From assembly GCF_900102615.1 (NCBI RefSeq), contig NZ_FMYV01000004.1:161643-225642 (forward strand): DNA of 64,000 nt, in the 5' to 3' direction. Positions 17,662 to 25,743 of this stretch are shown here, one piece after another. The notes beneath the pieces were generated by a model. That model was not told the DNA's origin. It saw only the letters and a list, made by a program, of their open reading frames with translations, and did not search any database. Numbering within the stretch: position 1 is the stretch's first letter; each line of letters starts with the position of its first letter. Origin of the DNA: Geotoga petraea (GTDB taxonomy: Bacteria; Thermotogota; Thermotogae; Petrotogales; Petrotogaceae). The translations under genes were made by a program, and so were the position numbers.

Positions 17662-17835
17662 TTCCACTTTTTCCCTGTTAACCAAGAAAATACCTATCAA
17701 AACTATTATTAGCCCAACACCTTGCATAATTGTGTTAAAAGAATTAGTCAAAATCTCATATTGAGGAAAGATTGAAAAAATCACGGTAATTACAATACCG
17801 ATTATAACTACAAACATATATTTCTTGTTAATCAT
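17659..17835 (-). CDS. Small two-helix membrane protein (58 residues)
   Basis: An ATG at 17835 is preceded by AGGAGGTAATTA, a near-perfect binding site, and opens a 58-codon frame ending in TAA. The product is MINKKYMFVVIIGIVITVIF... with one hydrophobic segment near residues 7-23 and a second near 40-52, then a short charged end (NREKVE). Two-helix inner membrane hairpin is likely. Function unknown. It stands alone between two terminators. The strong binding site and hydrophobic pattern make chance unlikely, but the length makes annotation pipelines prone to miss it. Confidence 0.65.
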   Translation of the reverse strand: MINKKYMFVVIIGIVITVIFSIFPQYEILTNSFNTIMQGVGLIIVLIGIFLVNREKVE

Positions 17836-17880
17836 TTAATTACCTCCTGTAGACTGCATACTCAATAATTATTATACTAT

Positions 17881-17919
17881 AAAAAAAATCTGATTTTCAA
17901 TAAAGAGAATCAGATTTTG
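17881..17919 (-). terminator. Terminator of the DUF2975/HTH operon
   Basis: On the minus strand AAATCTGATTCTC / GAAAATCAGATTT forms a hairpin followed by a run of eight T, 28 bp after the HTH stop codon. Confidence 0.8.
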
Positions 17920-17946
17920 TTTTTTCTTTATTCTTTTATTATAAGT

Positions 17947-18168
17947 TTAACTGTCAGAGTTTGAATCTTTTTTATATTCCAATATATCTCCTGGTTGACA
18001 TTCTAAAACTCTACAAATTGAGTCTAAAGTCGATAATTTTATAGCTTTTACTTTCCCATTTTTTAATATTGAAATATTGGACATGGTGATTCCAACTTTT
18101 TCAGACAGCTCAGTCACACTCATTTTTCTTTTTGCTAACATAACATCTATATTTATGATTATCGCCAT
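17947..18168 (-). CDS. Cro/C1-type HTH regulator (YozG-like)
   Basis: 73 residues from the ATG at 18168, which follows GAGGTG; a GTG three codons further up lies inside that binding site. Almost the whole protein is one helix-turn-helix domain (MSVTELSEKVGITMSNISILKNG). This class is usually encoded immediately after a DUF2975 membrane protein, exactly as here, and is thought to regulate its own operon. Its stop is followed by a terminator. A 21-bp tandem repeat at the operon promoter is the likely binding site (inference). Confidence 0.9.
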   Translation of the reverse strand: MAIIINIDVMLAKRKMSVTELSEKVGITMSNISILKNGKVKAIKLSTLDSICRVLECQPGDILEYKKDSNSDS

Positions 18169-18178
18169 TATAAACACC

Positions 18179-18661
18179 TCATATTGTCAGCTCATTATCT
18201 TTTTTTATATCAATAGCTTGTTGTAAAAGTTTTTCCAAAACTGATGCAAAAAAGGCAATAACAAGTGGTGCAAAGAAAAACATAAATCCCATTAATATTG
18301 CACCTGGTGCATCATCAAGTTCTCCAAGCAAATAAAAAAAAGGCATAGCACCAACGTATAAACCACTTATTGTAAAAGCGCAAATTTTTATATTTTTTAA
18401 ATTTTTAACGGCTAATTCTGAAAAAGCTTTGTTTTGATCTATTAAATTAAGAAGTTTTATCGCCTGATATAAAGCTATAAAAAATGGTATAACTGTTATA
18501 TACATAATAGATATAATGCCATAAAAATACTTATTAAGTGGATTGGGATTTTCAGACAAATCTTTTAAAAGAGAGGGGAATCCTAAAACACACATGGCTA
18601 ATACAAAAATACCTACCAAAACAATAGCAACCTTTAAAAAAAGAGTGGTACTTTTTTTCAT
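18179..18661 (-). CDS. DUF2975 family membrane protein
   Basis: 160 residues with four hydrophobic segments (near 8-30, 45-68, 92-112 and 122-145). Topology and the paired HTH gene downstream fit DUF2975. The molecular function of this family is not known; it is often found as a membrane partner of a small HTH protein. Start ATG follows GGAGG. Consensus promoter upstream. The pair is common in Firmicutes, so transfer into this lineage is possible. Confidence 0.85.
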   Translation of the reverse strand: MKKSTTLFLKVAIVLVGIFVLAMCVLGFPSLLKDLSENPNPLNKYFYGIISIMYITVIPFFIALYQAIKLLNLIDQNKAFSELAVKNLKNIKICAFTISGLYVGAMPFFYLLGELDDAPGAILMGFMFFFAPLVIAFFASVLEKLLQQAIDIKKDNELTI

Positions 18662-18679
18662 AATAACGCCTCCATTAAT

Positions 18680-18721
18680 TTGTTGTTTTACAATAAATTA
18701 TTGTTGTTTTACAATATATTA
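18680..18721. repeat. 21-bp tandem repeat, probable operator
   Basis: Two copies of TTGTTGTTTTACAATAAATTA (18680-18700 and 18701-18721) differ at one position. The first 15 bp are identical, and each copy contains an inverted TTGT-N-ACAA core. They begin at or just after the predicted transcription start, where a bound repressor would block initiation or early elongation. Confidence 0.7.
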
Positions 18722-18723
18722 TT

Positions 18724-18753
18724 ATTATAATATAATATAATATCATTTGTCAA
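18724..18753 (-). promoter_or_regulatory. Promoter of the DUF2975/HTH operon
   Basis: On the minus strand TTGACA (18753-18748) and TATAAT (18729-18724) are separated by 18 bp, both perfect consensus. Confidence 0.8.
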
Positions 18754-18756
18754 ATT

Positions 18757-18800
18757 AAAATATGCCACATCCATATAAAAGGATGGGGCATATTTTAAAA
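18757..18800. terminator. Terminator after the cupin gene
   Basis: AAAATATGCC...GGCATATTTT hairpin with an inner CATCC/GGATG stem, A run on one side and T run on the other, lying 3 bp past the cupin stop. Confidence 0.75.
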
Positions 18801-18802
18801 GT

Positions 18803-19168
18803 TTATTTTAATTGTTCATCAAGAGATTTTGTAATATCTGAAACAATGTCACCTGTATGTTTGGTCTCTTTTTTCTCTATCATCATCACCCAAGATTCAT
18901 CTTTAGACTCTGGCTTGTGTTTTATTCCTTTTTTAACCACATAAAAATCTCCCTGGTTAAGAGTTATGATTACGTTCTTCAAATGAATATCAAAACTACC
19001 CTTTATTACGTAAAACATTTCATCGCTATTTTTATGCTCATGCCAAACCATCTCACCCTTAAATTTTGCTATTTTGATGTACTCATTATTTACTTCAGCA
19101 ATAATTTTTGGAGACCAATATTCTTCTACTAAATTGAATAAATCACTTACATTTCCTGTATTTTTCAT
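18803..19168 (-). CDS. Cupin domain protein
   Basis: 121 residues forming a single cupin barrel. Metal-binding motif 1 reads WHEHKNSDEMFYVIKG (His, His, Glu) and motif 2 is GDFYVVKKGIKHKPES with a further His. Small stand-alone cupins bind divalent metals and act in sugar or small-molecule chemistry; the substrate is unknown here. Start ATG follows GAGAGG. Monocistronic, with its own terminator downstream. Confidence 0.88.
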   Translation of the reverse strand: MKNTGNVSDLFNLVEEYWSPKIIAEVNNEYIKIAKFKGEMVWHEHKNSDEMFYVIKGSFDIHLKNVIITLNQGDFYVVKKGIKHKPESKDESWVMMIEKKETKHTGDIVSDITKSLDEQLK

Positions 19169-19261
19169 TTAATTACCTCTCTATTAATTTATTTTTACTT
19201 GTATAGCTCCTATATATTTAATGATGCTTTAATATAAGTTTTTAAAACCCATCACTACTTT

Positions 19262-19966
19262 TTATTTATATTCCCCACGATACTCGGGATCTAAAAGTTC
19301 CGCAATTTTTCTCATAGAATAATCTGTCGCTATTTCTTTCCAATTTTGTCTGTTTTCTTTTGTTTTCATTGGAAGTTCAAAAGGTTCTCCAAAGTTTACT
19401 TTTATTTTAGAATAGTTGAAACTTTCCTTACTCATATCATCATCATTAATTGGCAACAATTTTTCAGTCCCTTGAATACCTACTGGAACAATTTCAGCTT
19501 TCGACATTTTTGCCAATAGTAAAAACCCTTTTTTAGCTTTTATCATAGAACCTGTTCTGCTTCGAGTACCCTCTGGAAAAATAAAAATAGATCCTCCATT
19601 ATTTAAATAATTTAACGCTTCGCTAATAGCCTTTTTATCTGGAGAATTCGGAGAAATATTTATCTTTTTGGCAATTTCGAGAATTATTTTTGTCATGGTG
19701 TTTTCACTCAACTTTTTTCCTGCTATAAAGGCAACATCGTTATCTTTTAATAAATTGTTCAAAATCACTCCATCTATATTGCTCAGGTGATTCCCTATAT
19801 ACACTGTTGGGATGCCTTTTCTTTTTTCTATCATATCTTTATTTATAACTTTAATTTCAGCATATTTATCCAGAAATCTATTCATCAAATTATTAGTTAT
19901 TTTAACCCTCATACTTTTAGGCAATATTCTGGATAGGTTAGCATACATATTAAGAACTAAACTCAT
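19262..19966 (-). CDS. 1-acyl-glycerol-3-phosphate acyltransferase-like protein
   Basis: 234 residues of the PlsC superfamily. Catalytic motif I is NHLSNIDG (His-x4-Asp), the substrate-binding motif is FPEGTRSRTG, and VPVGIQGTEKLLP is motif IV. It should acylate lysophosphatidic acid or a related lysophospholipid at the inner membrane; there is only a weak hydrophobic segment. Start ATG behind AGGA. Its neighbours are unrelated, so cellular role beyond phospholipid synthesis is not indicated. Confidence 0.9.
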   Translation of the reverse strand: MSLVLNMYANLSRILPKSMRVKITNNLMNRFLDKYAEIKVINKDMIEKRKGIPTVYIGNHLSNIDGVILNNLLKDNDVAFIAGKKLSENTMTKIILEIAKKINISPNSPDKKAISEALNYLNNGGSIFIFPEGTRSRTGSMIKAKKGFLLLAKMSKAEIVPVGIQGTEKLLPINDDDMSKESFNYSKIKVNFGEPFELPMKTKENRQNWKEIATDYSMRKIAELLDPEYRGEYK

Positions 19967-20004
19967 AATTCGTCCTGGTTAAACCAGTTCCCCCTCTCTA
20001 AGCA

Positions 20005-20208
20005 TCATCCAATAATTTTTTTAACTCTTCCAACAGTTCCATCTTCAAGCATAACTTTTATGCCGTGGTGATGGCTCTTTGATTTTGTAAGAATTCTTTG
20101 GACTATGCCTTCTGTCAATTTTCCAGTTCTTTGGTCTTGTTTTTGGACTACTTTCACTTTTTTTCCTATCTTTATATTTTCTCTCTCTGTTCCATTCAAA
20201 TTTATCAC
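20005..20208 (-). CDS. YwbE family protein
   Basis: 67 residues closely matching the YwbE/DUF2196 pattern: VVQKQDQRTGKLTEGIV, ILTKSKSHHHGIKV and LEDGTVGRVK are diagnostic. Function is unknown; the family is a small beta-rich, basic domain reminiscent of RNA-binding folds. The start is either GTG at 20208 or, as homologues begin MNG, TTG at 20199. It ends 38 bp upstream of the acyltransferase and may be cotranscribed with it. Confidence 0.88.
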   Translation of the reverse strand: MINLNGTERENIKIGKKVKVVQKQDQRTGKLTEGIVQRILTKSKSHHHGIKVMLEDGTVGRVKKIIG

Positions 20209-20431
20209 GCTTTCTAAAAAAATTTTTGTCTTAAATATTCTATCAAATAAAGCTTAAATTTTTAAATACATCATTTTAATATTAAAAACTCTATCAAAAC
20301 ATTTTTTATATTTGATATATAATGGTAAAAATGATAAAATATATATGGTTGTTATTTTTTTTACAAAGTAATTTTTTGTAAATACTGGCTAATAATTATA
20401 AAAATTTCAATGTTTTAATAGGAGGAATAAA

Positions 20432-21184
20432 ATGACTAAAGATAATGGTTTTCACACTTTGCTGTATCATGAAATTGTTAATAAAGAAGGATATGACAGA
20501 AATAAATATAAAGGTATAAAAGTCAAACAAGATTACGAAGATATTTTGCCTGAAGAATTATTTGCTTTTAAAGATGAGTTCGAAAAGCAGATGGAATACC
20601 TTTATAAAAATAACTATACTACATTAACTCTTAATCAGGTTATTGATTATTACTATAATAATAAGCCTTTACCTGAAAAATCTGTATTGCTCACATTTGA
20701 CGACCTTTATAAATCATTATTAATTAATGCGTATCCAGTTTTGAAAAAATATAATTTTCATGCAGTAGGATTCCTTGTTAAAGATTGGATTTTCGACGAA
20801 AAAGAACCTAATAAAGATAATTATTCTGTTTGTCTATCAAAAGAAGAACTTGATGAAATGAAAGATGTATTTGAATATGCCAATCATACAAAAAGCATGC
20901 ATACAAGACAGGGAGATAAAACAGCATTGCAAAAAGAAGATAAAGAAAAATTTATCAATGATTATATTTCTTGTGAAAAATGTGTGACAACAGAAAAAGT
21001 TTTTGCATACCCATTTGGAATATACGACCAGAGAAATATAGAATGGTTAAAAGAAATAGGAGTTTTGTTAGCTTTTACTACAGATAATGGAGTAAATAAC
21101 TTAAAGACAAATACTCTTGAACTTAGAAGGGATACTGTTATTCAAAATTATGACTTAGATGATTTCAAAAAAATATTGCAATAA
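20432..21184 (+). CDS. Polysaccharide deacetylase family protein
   Basis: 250 residues. The NodB-homology motifs are present: LLTFDD with the metal/catalytic aspartates, then NHTKSMHT providing the two histidines, and AYPFGIYD. No signal peptide is seen, so a cytoplasmic or unconventional location is implied. The family removes N- or O-acetyl groups from polysaccharides. It starts at ATG after TAGGAGG and has its own terminator; flanking genes are unrelated. Confidence 0.88.
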   Translation: MTKDNGFHTLLYHEIVNKEGYDRNKYKGIKVKQDYEDILPEELFAFKDEFEKQMEYLYKNNYTTLTLNQVIDYYYNNKPLPEKSVLLTFDDLYKSLLINAYPVLKKYNFHAVGFLVKDWIFDEKEPNKDNYSVCLSKEELDEMKDVFEYANHTKSMHTRQGDKTALQKEDKEKFINDYISCEKCVTTEKVFAYPFGIYDQRNIEWLKEIGVLLAFTTDNGVNNLKTNTLELRRDTVIQNYDLDDFKKILQ

Positions 21185-21204
21185 TCAATGTATATACATT
21201 TATT

Positions 21205-21247
21205 TAAAAAGCTGATTCAAAAAATAAATTTGAATCAGCTTAATTTT
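21205..21247. terminator. Bidirectional terminator
   Basis: AAGCTGATTCAAA / TTTGAATCAGCTT hairpin with flanking A and T tracts between convergent genes. Confidence 0.8.
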
Positions 21248-21279
21248 ATGTTTTTTATACAAATATATTTTATATAAAT

Positions 21280-22308
21280 TCAAATCATCTTATCATTAGA
21301 CACTTTTGCCGCACTCCAACCAAGTGATTTAGCCCAAACTCTAAGATCAGCTCTTTGTTCCCTAAGCCAACCCTCATAAATAGCTCCTAAAAAATCAGCA
21401 AATCCTCCTAAACCGCCAACATCATCAAATACAGACAAACCTTCCTTATTAATACACACAGGTTTATGTTTTTTAACCACAATTTCTTTCGATTCTTTTA
21501 GTTCTTCTTCACTAACAATGTTTTTTTCAAGAAAACTTTTACAATCTTTATATTTGGTGATAAGAACAGTCCAATCATCTCCAAAATCATATCTATATAT
21601 AATTTCTTTTGTCACTGGGAAAAGATCATTTGAATCAATGGTTTCATCTGAAGCAGCCAAAATTTTATCAACTACAAGACTCTCCATCAAATTATCTATC
21701 CCTCCCTCTATACCAATAGAAGAATTCATCTCTTCAAGTGTTAAGTCAATTAATGGAGATTTTTTTAAAACCTTTACTTTTTTATCTCCATCTTTTTTAG
21801 ACCTTTTTGAATATTCTTCAAAAGATTCTTGTACTTCCATCATACTAAAATGCTTCAAAAGTTCTTGCACATTCTTTTGGGCAACATTTAATTTCTCCAT
21901 ATTACCTTCGTATACATATGGCCCTGTATACTTTTTCTTGAGCCATTTCTTGAAACTACCACTTTCATAATTATCATCCCAAAACAAATCTTCGCCAATC
22001 TCGGAAGGAGGTTGAAATAATACCCCAACCAATTTCGACCATCCTTTGACAGTACCCCCTGTTAATTCGTCAAATAATTGAGAATGTAAACGGAAATTCC
22101 TTAAATGTGAGTTTTGCCATCCAAATAACTTTTGAATTGCGTAATGAAGATTGTGAAGTGGCATATCTGAAGGGATTAAAACATCTCTTGAAATTGATTC
22201 TCCATCTGGAGATTCACCATATCTTTTTAACATCCTTTTCTGATAATCTGATAAATAATCACTTCTTAATTCTAAATTTATACAAAATGGTTGAATTTTT
22301 TCCACCAT
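21280..22308 (-). CDS. Plasmid pRiA4b ORF-3-like protein
   Basis: 342 residues. The diagnostic segments are the LHYAIQKLFGWQNSHLRNF block near residues 50-68 and YRYDFGDDWTVLI near 240, plus a C-terminal CINKEG...DDVGGLGGFADFL. The family was named from a plasmid and is often found near mobile elements; its biochemical role is unknown. Between the two blocks there is an insertion of about 130 residues with acidic and Lys-rich stretches. Start ATG follows AAGGAG. Possible acquired gene. Confidence 0.85.
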   Translation of the reverse strand: MVEKIQPFCINLELRSDYLSDYQKRMLKRYGESPDGESISRDVLIPSDMPLHNLHYAIQKLFGWQNSHLRNFRLHSQLFDELTGGTVKGWSKLVGVLFQPPSEIGEDLFWDDNYESGSFKKWLKKKYTGPYVYEGNMEKLNVAQKNVQELLKHFSMMEVQESFEEYSKRSKKDGDKKVKVLKKSPLIDLTLEEMNSSIGIEGGIDNLMESLVVDKILAASDETIDSNDLFPVTKEIIYRYDFGDDWTVLITKYKDCKSFLEKNIVSEEELKESKEIVVKKHKPVCINKEGLSVFDDVGGLGGFADFLGAIYEGWLREQRADLRVWAKSLGWSAAKVSNDKMI

Positions 22309-22501
22309 AATATACTCCTTCTATTTCTCATTTGGTTTCGAAATAGTTTTTCTATTTTTATACCTAATAATATTATATGACCGGTTAATCTTAAGTCAAA
22401 TTCAACATAACTATAAATACTCGAATTCTTTAACCCATCAAACCTTGTTCAATAATAAAATCTTTTTGAGAAAATTATTTATTATAAAAATACTTATACA
22501 T

Positions 22502-22539
22502 TAACTAAAGCCCCATTCTAAGAATGGGGCTTTAGTTAG
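22502..22539. terminator. Intrinsic terminator
   Basis: Long perfect stem AACTAAAGCCCCATTCT / AATGGGGCTTTAGTT downstream of the minus-strand tautomerase gene; the T tract is short. Confidence 0.6.
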
Positions 22540-22564
22540 TATTAAATAATATATTCTTATTAGA

Positions 22565-22753
22565 TTATTTATGATTTTCTGATAAAAGTTTTCCTCCTTG
22601 ACCTATGTTATCCATATCATTTTCTCTAATGATAACTGAAAAGGCCTGTGTTGGAATCCCTAAAACTTCTTGTGCTGTTTCAGTTAATTTAGCAACTAAC
22701 TCAGCTTTTTTTTCTTTGGTCATTTTACCACCGTCAAATTGAATAAATGGCAT
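22565..22753 (-). CDS. 4-oxalocrotonate tautomerase family protein
   Basis: 62 residues from the ATG at 22753, chosen because AAAGGAGGTG lies 5 bp upstream and because processing must leave Pro next to the initiator Met: MPFIQFDGGKMTKEKKAELV. Pro2 becomes the catalytic N-terminal proline. Family members are small homohexamers that catalyse keto-enol tautomerisation; the physiological substrate is unknown. Longer readings of this frame (to 22891) add an AT-rich, unconserved leader. Confidence 0.9.
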   Translation of the reverse strand: MPFIQFDGGKMTKEKKAELVAKLTETAQEVLGIPTQAFSVIIRENDMDNIGQGGKLLSENHK

Positions 22754-23077
22754 ATGCACACCTCCTTTAAATTTAGATATGTTTTTAAAATAATTTGCAT
22801 GATATTTTATCCCTATACCCATTAACTCATCTTTTATCCCTATACCATTATAACATAAGGTACTTATATCTAAAAGTGTTTCTCTTCCCAACAGAAGCCT
22901 TACATTAATTATGATACTACTATAATTTTTTCAAATAAACAATTAAAAACTAAATTTTCCCCTAAATAAATTCTTTTTTCTAAGTAGGCTTCGTAGGCTT
23001 CGTCTTCTTTTAATTTTATATAGTGTCCAATTTTTCTGATAGTCTACAGCATAATTATCAAAAAAACCCCGTTGTTA
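22754..23077. other. Gene-free stretch upstream of the tautomerase
   Basis: 324 bp without a supportable gene. It holds the tautomerase leader, an AT-rich segment, and a short direct repeat (TAGGCTTCG twice, near 22985-23001). I see no terminator or RNA gene. Confidence 0.5.
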
Positions 23078-23881
23078 TTAGAAAAACATAGAAATTGCCA
23101 TTAATATAATAAATACTGTAAAAAATGGCCCATAGAATTTATCCAAAGTTTTTTTGTTTATACGTTTACCAATTAATGGCCCGATGATTGCACCAGTTAC
23201 AGAGCCGGATGCAAGCAAAACCACCAGAAGCCAATTCATAGTTCCAAATGCACTATGGGTTATCACTCCTGCGATAGCTATAAAAAATAACACCATGACT
23301 GAAGTGCCTACTACCTCCAGAGAGAAAAGTCCCATGCTGTATAGCCCTGCAAGGATTGGAGGCGTGCCGCTTGTACCGAGCATACCTGACATTAACCCAC
23401 CAAGCAAGCCAAATACCAGGCCTTTTACTATAAGAAGTTTTGAAAAAGGGTTATTTTCTTTAGAATTAGGCTCTTCAAGCTGATTGTTTTCTGATGTTTC
23501 TTCTTTGACTTGGTTTTTCTTTCTTGAGATCATCATTCCAGCCCCCATGACTAAAAGAAAGATCCCAAATATTATTCTAAGTATTCTTAACGGAATAATT
23601 GTTACGAGATAGGAACCCGCAATCACTCCGATAATTCCACCTGCCACAAGTAAAAATCCTATTTTTGGCCTTATATTTCCAGCCCTATAATGACTTATTG
23701 AAGCAGCCAAGGTTGTCGGAATAATTGTTGCAAGAGACACAGACACAGCCTGATCCATTGAAACGGAAAACAATCCTGTCAGCATTCCAACATAAAATAT
23801 TCCTCCACCTCCACCAATTAAAGAAATTAGTACACCTATGCCAACTCCTGCCACAGGTAATAGATAAATCGGCAAATGCAC
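23078..23881 (-). CDS. TauE/SafE family anion exporter
   Basis: 267 residues, largely hydrophobic, with about eight membrane segments arranged as two halves; the repeated glycine-rich signature appears as GIGVLISLIGGGGGIFYVG and GLLGGLMSGMLGTSGTPPILAG. Family members move sulfite, sulfonates or other small anions across the inner membrane. GTG start at 23881 follows AGGAGG. A hydrophilic loop (residues about 120-145) separates the halves. Base composition appears slightly less AT-rich than in the neighbours, hinting at transfer. Confidence 0.9.
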   Translation of the reverse strand: MHLPIYLLPVAGVGIGVLISLIGGGGGIFYVGMLTGLFSVSMDQAVSVSLATIIPTTLAASISHYRAGNIRPKIGFLLVAGGIIGVIAGSYLVTIIPLRILRIIFGIFLLVMGAGMMISRKKNQVKEETSENNQLEEPNSKENNPFSKLLIVKGLVFGLLGGLMSGMLGTSGTPPILAGLYSMGLFSLEVVGTSVMVLFFIAIAGVITHSAFGTMNWLLVVLLASGSVTGAIIGPLIGKRINKKTLDKFYGPFFTVFIILMAISMFF

Positions 23882-24123
23882 TCTTATTACCTCCTGAAAT
23901 TGTCAGCTATTTTTTCAAAGGCTGGCAGCAAATTTTATATAGTTTTAAAATCGATTTTGAAGAAATCAAAAAACCAAATCTATTGACCAGGACTAAAAGA
24001 GAATTATTAAAATTTACTGCAATTAAAAAAAGGTAGGAAAAATCCCGCCTCTGCTATTTCTATTTTAACTGGCTCTAAAGAGTCTAAAAATTTTTGATTA
24101 TCCAATTAAGAAATGTGTTTCTA

Positions 24124-24501
24124 TTATCTTACTCTGAATTCAATTGATAACATGTCCGGGTCATATACATAGAAATATGTGCTGTTTTCATCTGGTTTTC
24201 TGATTTCTGTAGCATTGTATCCCATGTCAAGTGCCTTTTGATGTTTTGCAACTATACCTTCTTCATCTGTGAAGAAGCAGGCCACCAAACCTTTTGATGT
24301 GCACTTGTCACCTTTTGATGCGTTTACAAGTTCCACCTCAATTTCACCGCTTTCATCTTCCATGAAACAGAGTGATGCCCCTCCAAGAGTCTTTTCGCCA
24401 ACTGCAAATTCCCTAAATGGTTTCAACCCAACAAAATCCTGATAAAACTTTTTCGAAGCTTCAATATCTCTACACATAATTGTCATTCTAAATTTTTTCA
24501 T
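24124..24501 (-). CDS. VOC family (glyoxalase/bleomycin resistance fold) protein
   Basis: 125 residues with the paired beta-alpha-beta-beta-beta pattern. N-terminal MTIMCRDIEASKKFYQDFVGL and C-terminal FYVYDPDMLSIEFRVR are typical, with a final Glu as metal ligand. Substrate cannot be inferred. Start ATG follows AAGGAGG. Monocistronic, next to TauE and before RlmD. Confidence 0.88.
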   Translation of the reverse strand: MKKFRMTIMCRDIEASKKFYQDFVGLKPFREFAVGEKTLGGASLCFMEDESGEIEVELVNASKGDKCTSKGLVACFFTDEEGIVAKHQKALDMGYNATEIRKPDENSTYFYVYDPDMLSIEFRVR

Positions 24502-24594
24502 ACTTTCGACCTCCTTCTCACAGAAATGCTGTGATTCAAATAGATATGAAACAATGCCATTAATATTTAATCAAGCAAAAAAACTGTTATAGTT

Positions 24595-25743
24595 TTATCT
24601 TTTTTCTAAAAGTGCTACTGATTCAAGGTGTCTTGTGTGTGGGAACATGTCCATGAATGTTAGTTCTTTTACTTTGTAGACTTTTTTCATGTCTCTTAGG
24701 TTTTCTGCGAGTGTTGTCGGGTTACAGGATACGTATATTATTTTGTCGAATTTTTTGTTGTTTAAATATTTTACTACGTTTTTGTGTAGTCCCACTCTTG
24801 GTGGATCTACCACTACGTAGTCTGGTTCGGGGAGTTTTTCTACTATTTCTTTTACGTCTCCTGCGTGAAATTCTACGTTGTTTATTCCATTTTTTTCTGC
24901 GTTTTCTTTTGCTGCTTGAACTGCTTCTTCAACCAATTCTACTGCGTAGATTTTTTTTGCTTTTTTGGATAACAAAGAAGCTATTGTTCCGGTGCCAGAA
25001 TAAAGGTCGAATACTTTTTCTGCCTTTTCTGCGTATTCAAGTGCTGTGTTGTACAGAACTTCTGCACCTTTTGTGTTTGTTTGAAAGAATGACATTGGGC
25101 CAATTTTGAATTCGAGGTCGTCTATTTTGTCTATGTAGTAATCATTTCCGTATAAAACTCTCATCTCGTCTACTTGTAGCACGTTTGCTTTTCTGTCTGT
25201 TTTTGAATGTATTATAGACACTATTTTCCCGTCTAATTGTAGTTTTTGTAGCCCTTCTGCCCAGGTTTCTACTGCTTTGTCGTTTTCATCAGTTATATCA
25301 GTTGATAGGTGAACCATTAATTGGCCTGTGTTTTTTCCGGATCTTAGAGACAAATGTCTTAAATATCCAATGTGACTTCTGTAGTTTCTGTGAGAGAATC
25401 CAAGTTCTTTGAAATATTCTCTTGTGTATATCAATATATCGTTGAAGTCGTTGTCTGCTATTTTACAATCTTTAGTGTAGTAGACGTTGAATTTCATTTT
25501 TCGTCCTTTCATACCGAGGTTTAAAGGACCACCTTTGTATTCATCACCAAATGTGTATTCCATTTTGTTTCTGTAATGGTATAGTTCTGGAGATGGTTTT
25601 ATTCCTTTGTAGTTTTCTATTTCCACTTCTTTATCTTTGAATATTTGAAGTGAATGTTCTTCTTTTTCTTTTAATTGATCCTCATAGGCTATATCTAATT
25701 TGTTACATCCACCACATTTATCATATACTGAACAAAGTTCCAT
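24595..25743 (-). CDS. 23S rRNA (uracil-5)-methyltransferase, RlmD/TrmA family
   Basis: 382 residues. The N-terminus carries the Fe-S ligands C-x5-C-x2-C (CSVYDKCGGC), then a beta-barrel region and a methyltransferase domain with SAM motif FDLYSGTGTIASLL and VVDPPRVGLH. The catalytic cysteine is in YVSCNPTTLAENL and the C-terminal Glu in RHLESVALL. No N-terminal TRAM domain is present, which is common in short RlmD/RlmFO-type enzymes. It modifies U1939 or U747 of 23S rRNA; which one cannot be told. Its ATG overlaps the stop of the upstream gene by one base. Confidence 0.92.
   Translation of the reverse strand: MELCSVYDKCGGCNKLDIAYEDQLKEKEEHSLQIFKDKEVEIENYKGIKPSPELYHYRNKMEYTFGDEYKGGPLNLGMKGRKMKFNVYYTKDCKIADNDFNDILIYTREYFKELGFSHRNYRSHIGYLRHLSLRSGKNTGQLMVHLSTDITDENDKAVETWAEGLQKLQLDGKIVSIIHSKTDRKANVLQVDEMRVLYGNDYYIDKIDDLEFKIGPMSFFQTNTKGAEVLYNTALEYAEKAEKVFDLYSGTGTIASLLSKKAKKIYAVELVEEAVQAAKENAEKNGINNVEFHAGDVKEIVEKLPEPDYVVVDPPRVGLHKNVVKYLNNKKFDKIIYVSCNPTTLAENLRDMKKVYKVKELTFMDMFPHTRHLESVALLEKR

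Noticed and set aside
21518-21970. 150-residue plus-strand frame inside the pRiA4b-like gene
   Set aside because: Antisense shadow; no binding site and a Ser-rich composition.
22985-23001. TAGGCTTCG direct repeat upstream of the tautomerase
   Set aside because: Two short adjacent copies only; too little to claim an operator or repeat element.
24657-25109. 150-residue plus-strand frame inside the RlmD-type gene
   Set aside because: Leu/Arg/Phe-rich translation with no binding site; antisense shadow of a clear methyltransferase gene.
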